A stretch of 64,000 bases of DNA from NCBI RefSeq assembly GCF_030733425.1, contig NZ_JASHIZ010000007.1, positions 118,899-182,898 on the forward strand, written 5' to 3'. This DNA is from Roseovarius sp. MMSF_3350 (GTDB taxonomy: Bacteria; Pseudomonadota; Alphaproteobacteria; Rhodobacterales; Rhodobacteraceae). Shown here piece after piece: positions 8,487 through 18,056 of this stretch. The position numbers were made by a program, and so were the translations under genes. The notes beneath the pieces were generated by a model. That model was not told the DNA's origin and made no database searches. It worked only from the letters and a program-made list of their open reading frames with translations. The first letter of the stretch is position 1, and every line of letters begins with the position of its first letter.

Positions 8487-9964
8487 TGTATCGGGTCATC
8501 CTCCCGACGCTCGGCTTTTTCGAGGCGTGGCGCGACGCCGCCCGACGCCTTCTGACCCATGCCGTCCCGCCGGACGAGGTGGAGTGGAGCAGGGGAGAGG
8601 ACAGCAGCCTCTTCCCTGCCGACCCGCTGCCCGCGGCCGATGGCTTCCATGCGGTAACCACGACCAAGGATTTCCTGTCGCTGGCTAGGACCACGCTGTG
8701 CCACTCCGGCACCGAGGCGCCGACTCTGCTCTACCAGGCGCTTCACCGTCACCAGACCAACCGCCGCGCGCTCGCCAATCCCGCCGATCCGATCGCCCGC
8801 AAGCTCTCGGTCCTGCAAAAGGCCGTGCGCCGGGACATTCACAAGATGCACGCTTTCGTCCGCTTCCGGGAACTGCCCTCCGACGGCCCTCGCCGCAGCT
8901 TCGGCGCGTGGTTCGAGCCCGATCACTACATCCTGGAAACCGGCACGCCCTTTTTCGCCAAGCGCTTCGCCGACATGGACTGGATGATCGCCACGCCGCA
9001 GGGGGTGACCCGCTTTGAGGATGGCATGCATACCTTCCATCCGCCCGCGGCGCGCCCCGACCTGCCCGAAGACGCGTCAGAGGCACTGTGGGGCACTTAT
9101 TTCGCCAACATCTTCAATCCTGCGCGCCTGCATCTTCAGGCCATGCGCTCGGAAATGCCGCTGAAATACTGGAAGAACCTGCCCGAGACCGATCTCATCC
9201 CCGGCATGCTCGCCGACGCCGAGGCGCGGGTGGAAAGGATGCGCGCCGCCATGCCGACCGATACACCGGCCCGCGCGGAACGCATCCTGGGACGGCTGCC
9301 GCAGCCGAAGGTTCCCGACCTGCCGAAAAGCATGGAGGAAGCCCGCGCCGCTGCCATGCACTGCAAGCGTTGCGGCCTGTGCGAGGCCGCCACCCAGACC
9401 GTCTGGGGCAGGGGGCATGCGCAGGCCGACCTGATGATCGTGGGCGAACAGCCCGGCGATGCCGAGGATCTTGCCGGTAAACCCTTCGTGGGTCCCGCGG
9501 GACAATTGCTGACCACACTCATGGATGAGGCCGAGGTTGGCGACAGCTGGATGACCAACGCGGTCAAGCACTTCAAATTCCGCCCCACGGGCAAGCGCCG
9601 GATGCACCAGAACCCGGACCGGCACGAGATCGACCATTGCCGCTGGTGGCTCGACCTCGAACGCCGGTTCGTGCAACCGACGCTGACGGTCGCGCTTGGG
9701 GGCTCGGCGGCTTATGCCCTGACCGGCAACGATGCGCCAATGAAACCGCGCCGCGGCCAGATCGAAGCCGCACATGATGGCGGCGCGGTGCTGGTGACAT
9801 GGCACCCCAGCTACATCCTGCGCCTCGAGGGCAGCGCCGGGCGCGCGGCGCGCCGGGAACTGCGCGACGACCTTGCCGCCGCTGCCGAAATTCTTCGCGC
9901 CGAAAGCGCACATGACGCGGCCCCGCCGGGCCTTCCCCCCAAGGCAGCAAGACACACGGCGTAG
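8486..9964 (+). CDS. UdgX-family uracil-DNA binding protein with N-terminal DUF4130-like domain
   Basis: A 492-residue fusion. Residues about 1-200 match the probable DNA metabolism (DUF4130) domain usually found beside the radical SAM partner. Residues about 280-465 are a family 4-like uracil-DNA glycosylase domain, with Cys residues in KRCGLCEA for an iron-sulfur cluster, the GEQPGDAED motif and WHPSYILR. The insert KRRMHQ (370-375) matches the KRRIH loop of UdgX; its histidine, here H374, forms a covalent bond with uracil-containing DNA in the studied mycobacterial protein. It is therefore likely to capture uracil-DNA rather than simply excise uracil. It is coupled to the radical SAM gene and under the same LexA box. 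Confidence 0.88.
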   Translation: MYRVILPTLGFFEAWRDAARRLLTHAVPPDEVEWSRGEDSSLFPADPLPAADGFHAVTTTKDFLSLARTTLCHSGTEAPTLLYQALHRHQTNRRALANPADPIARKLSVLQKAVRRDIHKMHAFVRFRELPSDGPRRSFGAWFEPDHYILETGTPFFAKRFADMDWMIATPQGVTRFEDGMHTFHPPAARPDLPEDASEALWGTYFANIFNPARLHLQAMRSEMPLKYWKNLPETDLIPGMLADAEARVERMRAAMPTDTPARAERILGRLPQPKVPDLPKSMEEARAAAMHCKRCGLCEAATQTVWGRGHAQADLMIVGEQPGDAEDLAGKPFVGPAGQLLTTLMDEAEVGDSWMTNAVKHFKFRPTGKRRMHQNPDRHEIDHCRWWLDLERRFVQPTLTVALGGSAAYALTGNDAPMKPRRGQIEAAHDGGAVLVTWHPSYILRLEGSAGRAARRELRDDLAAAAEILRAESAHDAAPPGLPPKAARHTA

Positions 9965-10123
9965 CGAGGCGTCCGTGTCAGGACTTGTCAGCTCCGCCCA
10001 CAGCATGCTTCGATTGCTGGGAAAATGGGTGAGGTCGACGGCGAAAATGGCGGCGCGCCGGCGCAGATTATCCTGTCTCAGCGCCTCCTGCCCAGGTGCC
10101 TCACAGCCAGCCGACCCCGAAAC

Positions 10124-11551
10124 TTACAGGCACATCGCGTCTTTCTTCGCCAGCGGCCCGACCTCGGCCAGACCCGGACCTTGGAGAGACCGTTCAGTAC
10201 ACGGCTTCGGCCAGGTGACCAGCATCACGGCGCATCCGGTCACGTCGTTCCTATCCAGGGTTTCGGCCAGGGCCCCAAGCGTGGTGGCTATGTGCCGCTC
10301 GCCGGGCTTGGAGATGTCGCAGGCGATATCGACCGGCGCATTTGCCGGCAACCCCTTCTGCATCAGGTCGCAGGCCAGGCGCCGGGCATGGCGTACCCCC
10401 ATGTAGAAAGCCGTGGTCGTGCCAGGACCGGAATGGCGCGTGCTGTCGGGGGCAGGGTCGCTTGCGCATCCCGTGCCGGTGGTCAGGACGAGCGTGTCGG
10501 CCACGTTTCTTTCCGTCAGGCTCCGGCCCAGCATGGCGCCGGCGGCCGAGGCCGCGGTCACGCCGGGCACCAGTTCCACGGCCACCCCGGCGGCGCGCGC
10601 GGCGTCAAGTTCCTCGGTGGCACGTCCGAATATGCCGGGGTCGCCGGATTTCAGACGCACGACGCGCTGTCCCTTGCGGGCGGCGGCCACGATCATGTGG
10701 TTGATCCGGTCCTGCGGCCAGGCATGGGCGCCGACATGCTTGCCGACGAAAACCCGTTCCGCATCGCGGCGCGCCAGTTCCAGCACCTCCGCGTCGACAA
10801 GACGGTCGTAGAAGATCACATCCGCCTCCTGCAGCCGTTCCACCGCGCGCAGGGTCAGCAGATCGCGGGCCCCGGGACCGGCGCCGACAAGGCTGATCTG
10901 GCCGGCGGTGACCCGCTCGGGCGGCCCGCCCGCGGCGATGGCGGCCTTGAGGGTGCGCGCGGCGTCGCGTTCCTGGCCGCGCACCCAGGCCTGCCGCGGA
11001 TCGCCCTTGAAGGCCCACGCCCAGAAGGCCCGGCGCCGTGCGCGGGGAACGCGGTGCTCCACCGCAGGGCGCAACCGCCCGGCCAGGGCCGCCAGCCCGC
11101 CAAGCGTCTGCGGCAGCATCTGTTCCAGCCGGGTCTTGATGTCGCGGGTCAGAACGGGCGCCGTGCCCTCGCTGCCGATGGCCACGACGATCGGGTCGCG
11201 GTCCACGATCGCGGGCGTGGTCATGTCGCAAAGGTCCGGCTGGTCGACGACGTTCACCGGACAGTGCGCCGCCCTGGCCAGCGCATGGGCGGCGGCGTCC
11301 AGCCCGGGACATCCCGTTCCGATGAATGCCATCGCGGCATCGGTGAACACTTGCGGCGTCAGCTTGGTGACAAGCGTGGCGCGGCCGTCCTGCACCAGCG
11401 CCTGCAACTCGTCTTCGAGCGCGGCCGCCACAAGCACCAGCACGGCATCGGTCTTGAGCAGCAGGCGGGCCTTCTGCGCGGCCTGCTCTCCGCCGCCGAC
11501 GATCACGACGCGGCGGCCGGTGGTGCGGATGAACATCGGAAAGGCTTTCAT
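10124..11551 (-). CDS. cysG: Siroheme synthase (CysG-type: precorrin-2 dehydrogenase/ferrochelatase + uroporphyrinogen methyltransferase)
   Basis: A 475-residue bifunctional enzyme making siroheme, the cofactor of the NirB nitrite reductase encoded upstream in the operon. The N-terminal part (about 1-200) has the NAD-binding RRVVIVGGGEQAAQKARLL motif of precorrin-2 dehydrogenase/ferrochelatase. The C-terminal part (about 215-460) is SUMT, with SLVGAGPGARDLLTLRA and VRLKSGDPGIFGR. The start ATG 11551 (MKAFPMF) has AGGAG 8 bases upstream. It is the last gene of the long nitrate assimilation operon, 13 bases after the TrpD-like gene. The C-terminal tail of about 15 residues past the SUMT core looks unstructured. 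Confidence 0.93.
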   Translation of the reverse strand: MKAFPMFIRTTGRRVVIVGGGEQAAQKARLLLKTDAVLVLVAAALEDELQALVQDGRATLVTKLTPQVFTDAAMAFIGTGCPGLDAAAHALARAAHCPVNVVDQPDLCDMTTPAIVDRDPIVVAIGSEGTAPVLTRDIKTRLEQMLPQTLGGLAALAGRLRPAVEHRVPRARRRAFWAWAFKGDPRQAWVRGQERDAARTLKAAIAAGGPPERVTAGQISLVGAGPGARDLLTLRAVERLQEADVIFYDRLVDAEVLELARRDAERVFVGKHVGAHAWPQDRINHMIVAAARKGQRVVRLKSGDPGIFGRATEELDAARAAGVAVELVPGVTAASAAGAMLGRSLTERNVADTLVLTTGTGCASDPAPDSTRHSGPGTTTAFYMGVRHARRLACDLMQKGLPANAPVDIACDISKPGERHIATTLGALAETLDRNDVTGCAVMLVTWPKPCTERSLQGPGLAEVGPLAKKDAMCL

Positions 11552-11564
11552 GGGGTATCTCCTG

Positions 11565-12515
11565 TTATGCGGCGCGCCGGCCCGCACGGGTTTGCCAGAG
11601 CATCCGGGCGCGGGAGTCGGCCGCATCGACTCCCAGCGTATTGAGCGCCAGTGCCGCGGTCCCCGTGATCACGTCCGCCTCAAAGGCAGGCGCGTTCCGG
11701 TTCTGCCAAAGATCCGTGAGCGCAAGCGCGGCGCTCTCCGAGAGCCTGCGGGTTTCAGGCCGGCTGGCGGGCAGGGTGGTTTCCCACGGCTGCCCCGCAC
11801 GAAGGCCGAAGACCGCGATGTCCTTGGCCGGATTGCGTTCGAACTCCCCGCCCGCGCCCTTGACCACGCTCATCGCCTCCCAGCCCAGATGCGTGGCTGC
11901 ATCGGCCTGAAGCAGGCGGTAGGACGGGTGAAAAACCCCCTGCACGCTGGCCCGCGCATGGGCCGGGTTCAGCATCCGGCACACCGTATTGACGCAAGAG
12001 CGCAGGCCCAGGACTTCGCGCAGGTTCAGAAGCCGGAACAGCGCCGGATGAAAGCTTTCCAGCGGCAGATAGGCAATTCCGTCGCGGTCCAGCAGGCGGG
12101 CGGCCCCGTCTGCGTCGGTGGCGGTCCCGATGCCCGCCTCGGCCAGGCTTTCGCGCACCTTCCTGTCCGGCCCGTTCCAGCCATGCAGCAGCACGCGGTG
12201 CCCCGCATCCGCCACAAGGCGCGCCGACAGCAGGAACCAGGGTTGCCCGCGCGTGCGCCCCGCGGCGTAACTCGGCCAGTCGAGGTCTACCTGCGGCAAT
12301 GCCGGCGCGCATCCGGCTGCGGCCTCGGCAAGGCCCGCGATTTCATCTGCCGTTTCGCCTTTCATCCGCAGCAGCATCAACAGCGCGCCCACCGCCTCGG
12401 GGGCCGCGTTGCCGGACAGCATCAGCCGCATGGCGTCCCGCGCCTCCTCCCGTGTCAGGCTGCGGGACCGGCCGGGGCCGCGCCCCAGCATGCGCACGTG
12501 ATCGGCCAGGCTCAT
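11565..12515 (-). CDS. TrpD-like (anthranilate phosphoribosyltransferase fold) protein of nitrate operon
   Basis: A 316-residue protein of the glycosyl transferase family 3 fold: a helical N-terminal domain (REEARDAMRLMLSGNAAPEAVGALLMLLRMKGET) and a phosphoribosyltransferase-like body. The glycine-rich PRPP loop of true TrpD is not obvious, so tryptophan synthesis is unlikely. It overlaps nasA by 4 bases (ATGA) and precedes cysG. That context ties it to nitrate/nitrite reduction, perhaps cofactor handling, but I know of no established reaction. The start is ATG 12515 (MSLADHVRML); GGAGG-like bases lie just upstream. Confidence 0.72.
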   Translation of the reverse strand: MSLADHVRMLGRGPGRSRSLTREEARDAMRLMLSGNAAPEAVGALLMLLRMKGETADEIAGLAEAAAGCAPALPQVDLDWPSYAAGRTRGQPWFLLSARLVADAGHRVLLHGWNGPDRKVRESLAEAGIGTATDADGAARLLDRDGIAYLPLESFHPALFRLLNLREVLGLRSCVNTVCRMLNPAHARASVQGVFHPSYRLLQADAATHLGWEAMSVVKGAGGEFERNPAKDIAVFGLRAGQPWETTLPASRPETRRLSESAALALTDLWQNRNAPAFEADVITGTAALALNTLGVDAADSRARMLWQTRAGRRAA

Positions 12516-15142
12516 TCCGCCGCCTCCCTTGTGGTAAGCCCTTGAAGCAGATCGGCAATCTCGGGCCGGCAGGAGCCGCAATTGGTGCCCGCGCCGAGGA
12601 TCTCGCCAATCGCCTCGACGCTGAGCGCCCCCTTGTTCTCGACGGCGTCGATGATGGTGTTCACCCCGACCCCGAAACAGGCACAGAGCACCGGGCCGGG
12701 GTTCGGCACGTCCGCCGGCGGTCGGCCGGTCAGCGCATCAGCGCCATCCGTGCCCGGCAGAGTGGCGATGTAGTCGCGCATCACCGCGACGGGCTTCGGA
12801 GCCACGAAGAGCGCGCCGATCACGACACCATCCTCGCGCAGCACGACCCGCGCGATGCCGCGCCGTGCGTCAGTGATCATCGCGGCGGTGGCGTTCGGCG
12901 CGTCAAACAACCTCCGCGCCTCGGCCTCCCAGTCGTCAACCCGGTCCAGCCCGGCCAGTTCGGCGCGATAGCCGGCCTGCGTGCGGGCCTGCGCCCAGTA
13001 CTCACAGCGCAGGGCCATGGGCCCGTTCGAGACGGCAAAGCCATACCAGGCGGCATCCAAGCGCGAGACGGCCACGACACTCGCCTTGCTTTCGGGCTGG
13101 CCCGAGACGGGATCGGTGGCCGCGGCGACCAGCGCGTCGATCCGGGCCGAAGGCGCGGTCTCTGCCGTCCAGTGCATCGGCGCGAAAACCTGCCCCGGCG
13201 CGACCGCGTCGGTGATCCGCGCGCGCAGGATGGCGCTGCCCGACGGGCTGGACAGGCGAACAAGGTCCGCGGCGTCGATCCCAAGCCGCCCGGCATCGAA
13301 CGGGTGAATTTCAAGGAATGGCTCGGCCAGGTGCGCCGACAGGCGCGGGCTGAGCGCGGTGCGGGTCATGGTGTGCCACTGGTCGCGCACCCGCCCGGTG
13401 TTGAGCCGGAAGGGAAACCGTGGCTCTGTGCGGGCCGCCGGGGGCCGCCATGTCACCGGCAGCAGGCGGGCCTTGCCACCAGGGTGATAGAACGCCCCGT
13501 CGCCGAAAAACCGTCCGCCCTGCCGAGTGGCGGTCACGGGCCAGCGCTGCGGCTTCAGCCGGTCATAGGCGCGGTCGTCGAGGTCGGCGAGCCCCGAGAT
13601 GTCGAAATCGCGCCCGAACCGGCCGGCGATTCCCGACAGCGTGGCATACTCGCGGAAAATCTCGGCCGGGCTGCCATAGTCGAACGCGCGTGTGAACCCC
13701 ATCCGCTGGCCCACCTGCGCGATGATCTGCCAGTCGGGCCGCGCCGCCCCCGGCGCGGGCAGGACACGGCGCTGGCGGCTTATGGTGCGGTCCGAGTTGG
13801 TGACGGTGCCGTCCTTCTCGGCCCATGCGGCGGCGGGCAGCAGGACGTGGGCCAGCCGCGCGGTGTCCGTGCGGTCGGTGATATCACTGACGACCGTAAA
13901 GTCGCAGCCGGCGATGGCGGCCTGCACGGCATCGGCCTCGGGCATGGACACGGCGGGGTTGGTGTGGATGATCCACAGCGCCTTGATGCGCCCGTCCGCC
14001 ACCGCGCGGAACATGTCCACGGCTTTGAGCCCCGGCGCGTGCGCCATGCGCGGCGCATCCCAGAAGGTGCGCACGGCGCTGCGGTGGTCGGGGTTCTCGA
14101 TATCCAGGTGACAGGCCAGCATGTTGGCCAGCCCGCCGACCTCGCGCCCGCCCATCGCGTTGGGCTGGCCGGTGACCGAGAACGGCCCGCATCCGGGTCT
14201 GCCGATCCGGCCTGTGGCCAGGTGACAGTTGAGGATGGCATTCACCTTGTCAGACCCCGAGGTCGACTGGTTCACCCCCTGCGAATAGATGGTGACAATG
14301 CGCTCGGTCCGCATCCAAAGGTCACAGAATGCCGCAACCTGCTCCGCATCCAGCCCGGTGACCGACAGATCCGACGCCCGCGCGGCCGCCAGCGTGGCGT
14401 CGACTCCCTCGGTCCGGTCAAGAAACGTGGTGTCGAATGCGCCTTTGTCGTGAAGCGTCCTGAAAAGCTGGTTGAACAGCGCCACGTCCGAGCCGGGCTG
14501 CAAAGCAAGGTGCATGTCCGCACCGTCACAACTGGCCGTGCGGCGCGGGTCGATGACGACGATCTTCGTACCGCGCGATTTTCGGGCCGCCAACAGGCGC
14601 TGATAGAGAACGGGGTGACACCACGCCAGGTTCGAGCCGACCAGCACGACAAGGTCAGCCTCGTCGATATCCTCGTAGGTGCCGGGCACGGTATCGGTGC
14701 CGAAGGCGCGCTTGTGCCCGGCCACCGAGGACGCCATGCAAAGCCGGGAGTTCGTGTCGATATTGGCCGACCCGATGAACCCCTTCATCAGCTTGTTTGC
14801 AACATAGTAATCTTCGGTCAGCAACTGTCCCGAGACGTAAAACGCCACGCTGTCCGGCCCGTGCCGGGCGGTGGTCTCGGTGAACCGGTCCGCCACCAGT
14901 TGCAGCGCCTCGTCCCAGCCCGCGTCCCGCCTGTTGATGCGCGGGTGCAGCAGGCGGTGATCCAGCCCCACCGTCTCGGCCAGCGCAGTACCCTTGGAAC
15001 AGAGCCGCCCCAGGTTGGCCGGGTGCGCGTCGTCGCCCTGCACCTCTAGCCCGCCTGCGCCGTCGGGCCGCAGCAGCACCCCGCAGCCGACCCCGCAGTA
15101 AGGGCAAGTCGAACGGGTCCAGGGCTGGTCCGCGCCGTCCAT
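12512..15142 (-). CDS. nasA: Assimilatory nitrate reductase catalytic subunit
   Basis: An 876-residue molybdopterin (bis-MGD) oxidoreductase that reduces nitrate to nitrite in the cytoplasm. The N-terminus carries the [4Fe-4S] ligands CPYCGVGC, with the fourth Cys in LGRLCSKG. Typical Nas/Nap motifs follow (NIDTNSRLCMASSVAGHKRA, GVNQSTSG). The C-terminal end adds a BFD-like [2Fe-2S] domain (CACFGVGVNTIID ... NCGSCRPEI), as in Klebsiella-type NasA. No signal peptide is present, as expected for assimilation. The start is ATG 15142, overlapping the nirD stop by one base. No separate NasB electron-donor subunit is encoded in the window. Confidence 0.95.
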   Translation of the reverse strand: MDGADQPWTRSTCPYCGVGCGVLLRPDGAGGLEVQGDDAHPANLGRLCSKGTALAETVGLDHRLLHPRINRRDAGWDEALQLVADRFTETTARHGPDSVAFYVSGQLLTEDYYVANKLMKGFIGSANIDTNSRLCMASSVAGHKRAFGTDTVPGTYEDIDEADLVVLVGSNLAWCHPVLYQRLLAARKSRGTKIVVIDPRRTASCDGADMHLALQPGSDVALFNQLFRTLHDKGAFDTTFLDRTEGVDATLAAARASDLSVTGLDAEQVAAFCDLWMRTERIVTIYSQGVNQSTSGSDKVNAILNCHLATGRIGRPGCGPFSVTGQPNAMGGREVGGLANMLACHLDIENPDHRSAVRTFWDAPRMAHAPGLKAVDMFRAVADGRIKALWIIHTNPAVSMPEADAVQAAIAGCDFTVVSDITDRTDTARLAHVLLPAAAWAEKDGTVTNSDRTISRQRRVLPAPGAARPDWQIIAQVGQRMGFTRAFDYGSPAEIFREYATLSGIAGRFGRDFDISGLADLDDRAYDRLKPQRWPVTATRQGGRFFGDGAFYHPGGKARLLPVTWRPPAARTEPRFPFRLNTGRVRDQWHTMTRTALSPRLSAHLAEPFLEIHPFDAGRLGIDAADLVRLSSPSGSAILRARITDAVAPGQVFAPMHWTAETAPSARIDALVAAATDPVSGQPESKASVVAVSRLDAAWYGFAVSNGPMALRCEYWAQARTQAGYRAELAGLDRVDDWEAEARRLFDAPNATAAMITDARRGIARVVLREDGVVIGALFVAPKPVAVMRDYIATLPGTDGADALTGRPPADVPNPGPVLCACFGVGVNTIIDAVENKGALSVEAIGEILGAGTNCGSCRPEIADLLQGLTTREAAE

Positions 15143-15471
15143 CACGCGGCGGTCCGGTCCACGACGCCCGAGGCGTCGATCCATACCCGTCCCTCCTCGA
15201 CCCTCAGTGGGTAGGTGGCGATCGCGGCGTCCTCGCCCCGGGCCTGGCCGGTTTCGAGGTCGAACACCCAGTTATGCAGCGGACAGGTCACCGACTGGCC
15301 ATGCACGATGCCGTCCGCCAACGGCCCGCCCTTGTGAGGGCAGGTGTTCGAGGTGGCGAACACCTCGTTCTCGGCGGTGCGGAACACCGCGATGCAGCCC
15401 TGTGCCGTCTTCAGCTTGCGCGCGCCGCGCAGGGGAATGTCGTCAAGTGCACAGATGTCGATCCAGCTCAT
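15142..15471 (-). CDS. nirD: Nitrite reductase (NADH) small subunit, Rieske-type
   Basis: A 109-residue NirD with an intact Rieske pattern: CPHKGGPL and CPLHNWVFD supply Cys-His and Cys-His ligands. The family partners NirB in reducing nitrite to ammonium. The start ATG 15471 (MSWIDICALDDIP) has AAAGGACG upstream. It lies 130 bases after nirB and overlaps nasA by one base, between the two enzymes of the pathway. Length is normal. Confidence 0.93.
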   Translation of the reverse strand: MSWIDICALDDIPLRGARKLKTAQGCIAVFRTAENEVFATSNTCPHKGGPLADGIVHGQSVTCPLHNWVFDLETGQARGEDAAIATYPLRVEEGRVWIDASGVVDRTAA

Positions 15472-15601
15472 GTTGCGTCCTTTCGGGTGGCAATTGCGTG
15501 GTCCGCGTCCCGGGCCCGACCCGGGACCTCGGCGTCCGGGCATATGCGGGAGGCCCTGGCTCGGGGGTCGGGGCGGGCAACCGGGAGCGAAAGACGCCGC
15601 G

Positions 15602-18043
15602 TCATTCCGCGGCCTCCAGTGTCAGGTCCGCCAGTGACTGGTACCGCTCGGCCTGTTTCGCATGCTCGGCCCAGGGGTCCTTGCGATAGATCGACTGGCT
15701 GAGCTCGAAGGCCGCGACCAGCCGTGCGCGTTCGTCTGCGCTGGCCAGCGTTTCTTTCACCCAGTCCAGCCCGACCTTGGCGAGCCACTTGTAGGGGCGG
15801 TCGAGGTATTTGGCGTTTTCCCGGTAAAGCTGGATGAAAGCGGTGGTCCATTCGATCGCTTCGGCCTCGGTCGCAACGTCGACAAGGCGTTCGGTTTCCT
15901 TCACATCCATGCCCGCCGCGCCGCCCACACCGATCTGGTAGCCACTATCGACACAGACGATGCCCACGTCCTTGCAGGTCGCCTCGGCGCAGTTGCGCGG
16001 GCAGCCGGAGACCGCCAGCTTCACCTTGTGGGGTGTCCAGGACCCCCAGAGGATCTGTTCCAGCTTGATGCCAAGGCCGGTGCTGTCCTGCGTGCCGAAC
16101 CGGCAGTGATCGGTGCCGACACAGGTCTTCACCGTGCGCAGCCCCTTTGAATAGGCATGCCCCGAGACGAGCCCCGCCTTGTTCAGATCATCCCATATGA
16201 AGGGCAGGTCCTCGCCCTTCACGCCCAGAAGGTCGATCCGCTGGCCGCCCGTGACCTTGACCGTGGGCACGTCATACTTGTCGGCCGCGTCGGCGATGGC
16301 GCGCAGCTCGGCGGCGTTGGTGATGCCGCCCCACATGCGCGGCACGACACTGAAGGTGCCGTCCTTCTGGATATTGGCGTGCTTGCGCTCGTTGACGAAA
16401 CGGCTTTGCGGGTCGTCGCGGTATTCCAAAGGCCAGTCCGCCAGCAGGTAGAAATTGACCGCCGGACGGCAGACGTGACAGCCGTTGCGCGTCTTCCAAC
16501 CCAGTTCCTGCCAGACGGCTTCCTGGCTTTTGAGTTCCCGGCCCTTGATCAGGCGGCGCACATCCTCATGCGTCAGGTCGCAGCAGCCGCAGATGGGCTG
16601 CGCCGCGGGCATCTGGAAGTCGTCGCCTAGCGTGACTTGCAAAACCTGTTCGACCAGCCCGGTGCAGGTGCCGCAGGAGGTACTGGCCTTGGTCTGCGCG
16701 CGGATCGCGCCCAGATCGGTCGCGCCGCCCGCGATGGCGTCTGTGATGGTGCCCTTGCAAATGCCGTTGCAGCCACAGATTTCCGCGTCAAGCGGCAATG
16801 CTGCAACGGCTGAGAGAGGGTCCGCGTCGGGCCCTCCCTGGTAGGCGGGACCGAATATAAGCGTCTCGCGCATCTCCGAGATGTCCTCGCCCGACTGGAC
16901 GAGGCCGAAGAACCAGTTGCTGTCGGCGGTGTTCCCATACATGACCGCGCCGATCAGCCGGTCATCCTCTATCACCAGCCGCTTGTAGACCCCGCGCGCT
17001 GGGTCGCGATAGACGATATCCTCGCGGCCCTCTCCGTCGGCGAAATCGCCCGCACTGAACAGGTCGCAGCCGGTGACCTTGAGCTTGGTTGACAGCTCCT
17101 TGGGCCTGAAGGCGGCCTCGTCCCCGATCAGCGTCGCGGCGACCACCTTGGCCTGGTCGTAGAGCGGCGCGACGAGGCCGAAGACGGCGCCGTCATGCTC
17201 GATGCATTCACCGACGGCCAGAATATTCGCGTCCGACGTGATCATCTGGTCGTCCACATGAATGCCGCGTCCCACGGCCAGCCCCGCCTCGGCGGCTAGG
17301 GCGGTGTTGGGGCGGATGCCCACGGCCATCACCAGCAAGTCGCAGGGCAGCTCGGTGCCGTCCTCCAGCACCAGCGCCCGGACCTGGCCGTCCTGGCCCA
17401 GGATCTCCTTCGAGCTGGCCGAGACGCGCACGTCGATGCCGCGGCTTTCGAGATCCTTGCGCAACAGGTATCCCGCGGCCTCGTCCAGCTGGCGTTCCAT
17501 CAGGTGCCCCATCAGGTGCACCACGGTCACCTCCATCCCCCGCAGGCGCAGGCCGGCGGCGGCTTCCAGCCCCAGAAGGCCGCCCCCGATGACCACGGCC
17601 CGCGCCCCCGGCCCGGCGGCGGCGGCGTCGATCATCCGATTGGTGTCGTCGAGGTCGCGATAGGCGATCACCCCGTCAAGGTCATGCCCCGGCAGCGGGA
17701 TCATGAACGGGTTCGACCCGGTGGCGATCAACAGCTTGTCATAGTCCACCGTGCCGTTCTCGCCGGTCACGGTCCTGGCGGTCCGGTCGATTTCGGTCAC
17801 CTTTTCGCCGAAGCGGCAGGTCACACCATGATCGGCGTACCAGGCGTCATCGTGAGTGACGATCTCCTCGTAGGATTTCTCACCCGACAGGACCGGCGAC
17901 AGCATGATACGGTTGTAATTGCCGCGCGGCTCGGCGTTGAACAACGTCACGTCCCAGCCGTCGGGATCCGCGTCGAAGAGGTGTTCGAGCGCACGGCCCG
18001 AGGCCATCCCTGCGCCGATCACCACGAGTTTCTTGCGTGTCAT
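15602..18043 (-). CDS. nirB: Nitrite reductase (NADH) large subunit
   Basis: An 813-residue siroheme nitrite reductase converting nitrite to ammonium with NADH. In order: FAD-binding Rossmann (LVVIGAGMASGRALEH), NAD-binding (VVIGGGLLGLEAAAGL), two BFD-like [2Fe-2S] stretches (CGCNGICKGTI, CGTCTGLVEQVL), and the sulfite/nitrite reductase core. Siroheme/[4Fe-4S] ligands are in CVGTDHCRFG and SGCPRNCAEA. The start ATG 18043 follows GAGAGGAG. Codons further upstream would run into the GAF gene. It sits 13 bases after the GAF gene within the operon. Siroheme would come from cysG at the operon end. Confidence 0.95.
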   Translation of the reverse strand: MTRKKLVVIGAGMASGRALEHLFDADPDGWDVTLFNAEPRGNYNRIMLSPVLSGEKSYEEIVTHDDAWYADHGVTCRFGEKVTEIDRTARTVTGENGTVDYDKLLIATGSNPFMIPLPGHDLDGVIAYRDLDDTNRMIDAAAAGPGARAVVIGGGLLGLEAAAGLRLRGMEVTVVHLMGHLMERQLDEAAGYLLRKDLESRGIDVRVSASSKEILGQDGQVRALVLEDGTELPCDLLVMAVGIRPNTALAAEAGLAVGRGIHVDDQMITSDANILAVGECIEHDGAVFGLVAPLYDQAKVVAATLIGDEAAFRPKELSTKLKVTGCDLFSAGDFADGEGREDIVYRDPARGVYKRLVIEDDRLIGAVMYGNTADSNWFFGLVQSGEDISEMRETLIFGPAYQGGPDADPLSAVAALPLDAEICGCNGICKGTITDAIAGGATDLGAIRAQTKASTSCGTCTGLVEQVLQVTLGDDFQMPAAQPICGCCDLTHEDVRRLIKGRELKSQEAVWQELGWKTRNGCHVCRPAVNFYLLADWPLEYRDDPQSRFVNERKHANIQKDGTFSVVPRMWGGITNAAELRAIADAADKYDVPTVKVTGGQRIDLLGVKGEDLPFIWDDLNKAGLVSGHAYSKGLRTVKTCVGTDHCRFGTQDSTGLGIKLEQILWGSWTPHKVKLAVSGCPRNCAEATCKDVGIVCVDSGYQIGVGGAAGMDVKETERLVDVATEAEAIEWTTAFIQLYRENAKYLDRPYKWLAKVGLDWVKETLASADERARLVAAFELSQSIYRKDPWAEHAKQAERYQSLADLTLEAAE

Positions 18044-18056
18044 GGCTTGGCTCCTC

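Noticed and set aside
12299..15049. Very long open frame on the plus strand opposite nasA
   Set aside because: It mirrors nasA codon structure in a GC-rich gene and has arginine/proline/histidine-rich, motif-free protein; nasA has clear cofactor ligands.
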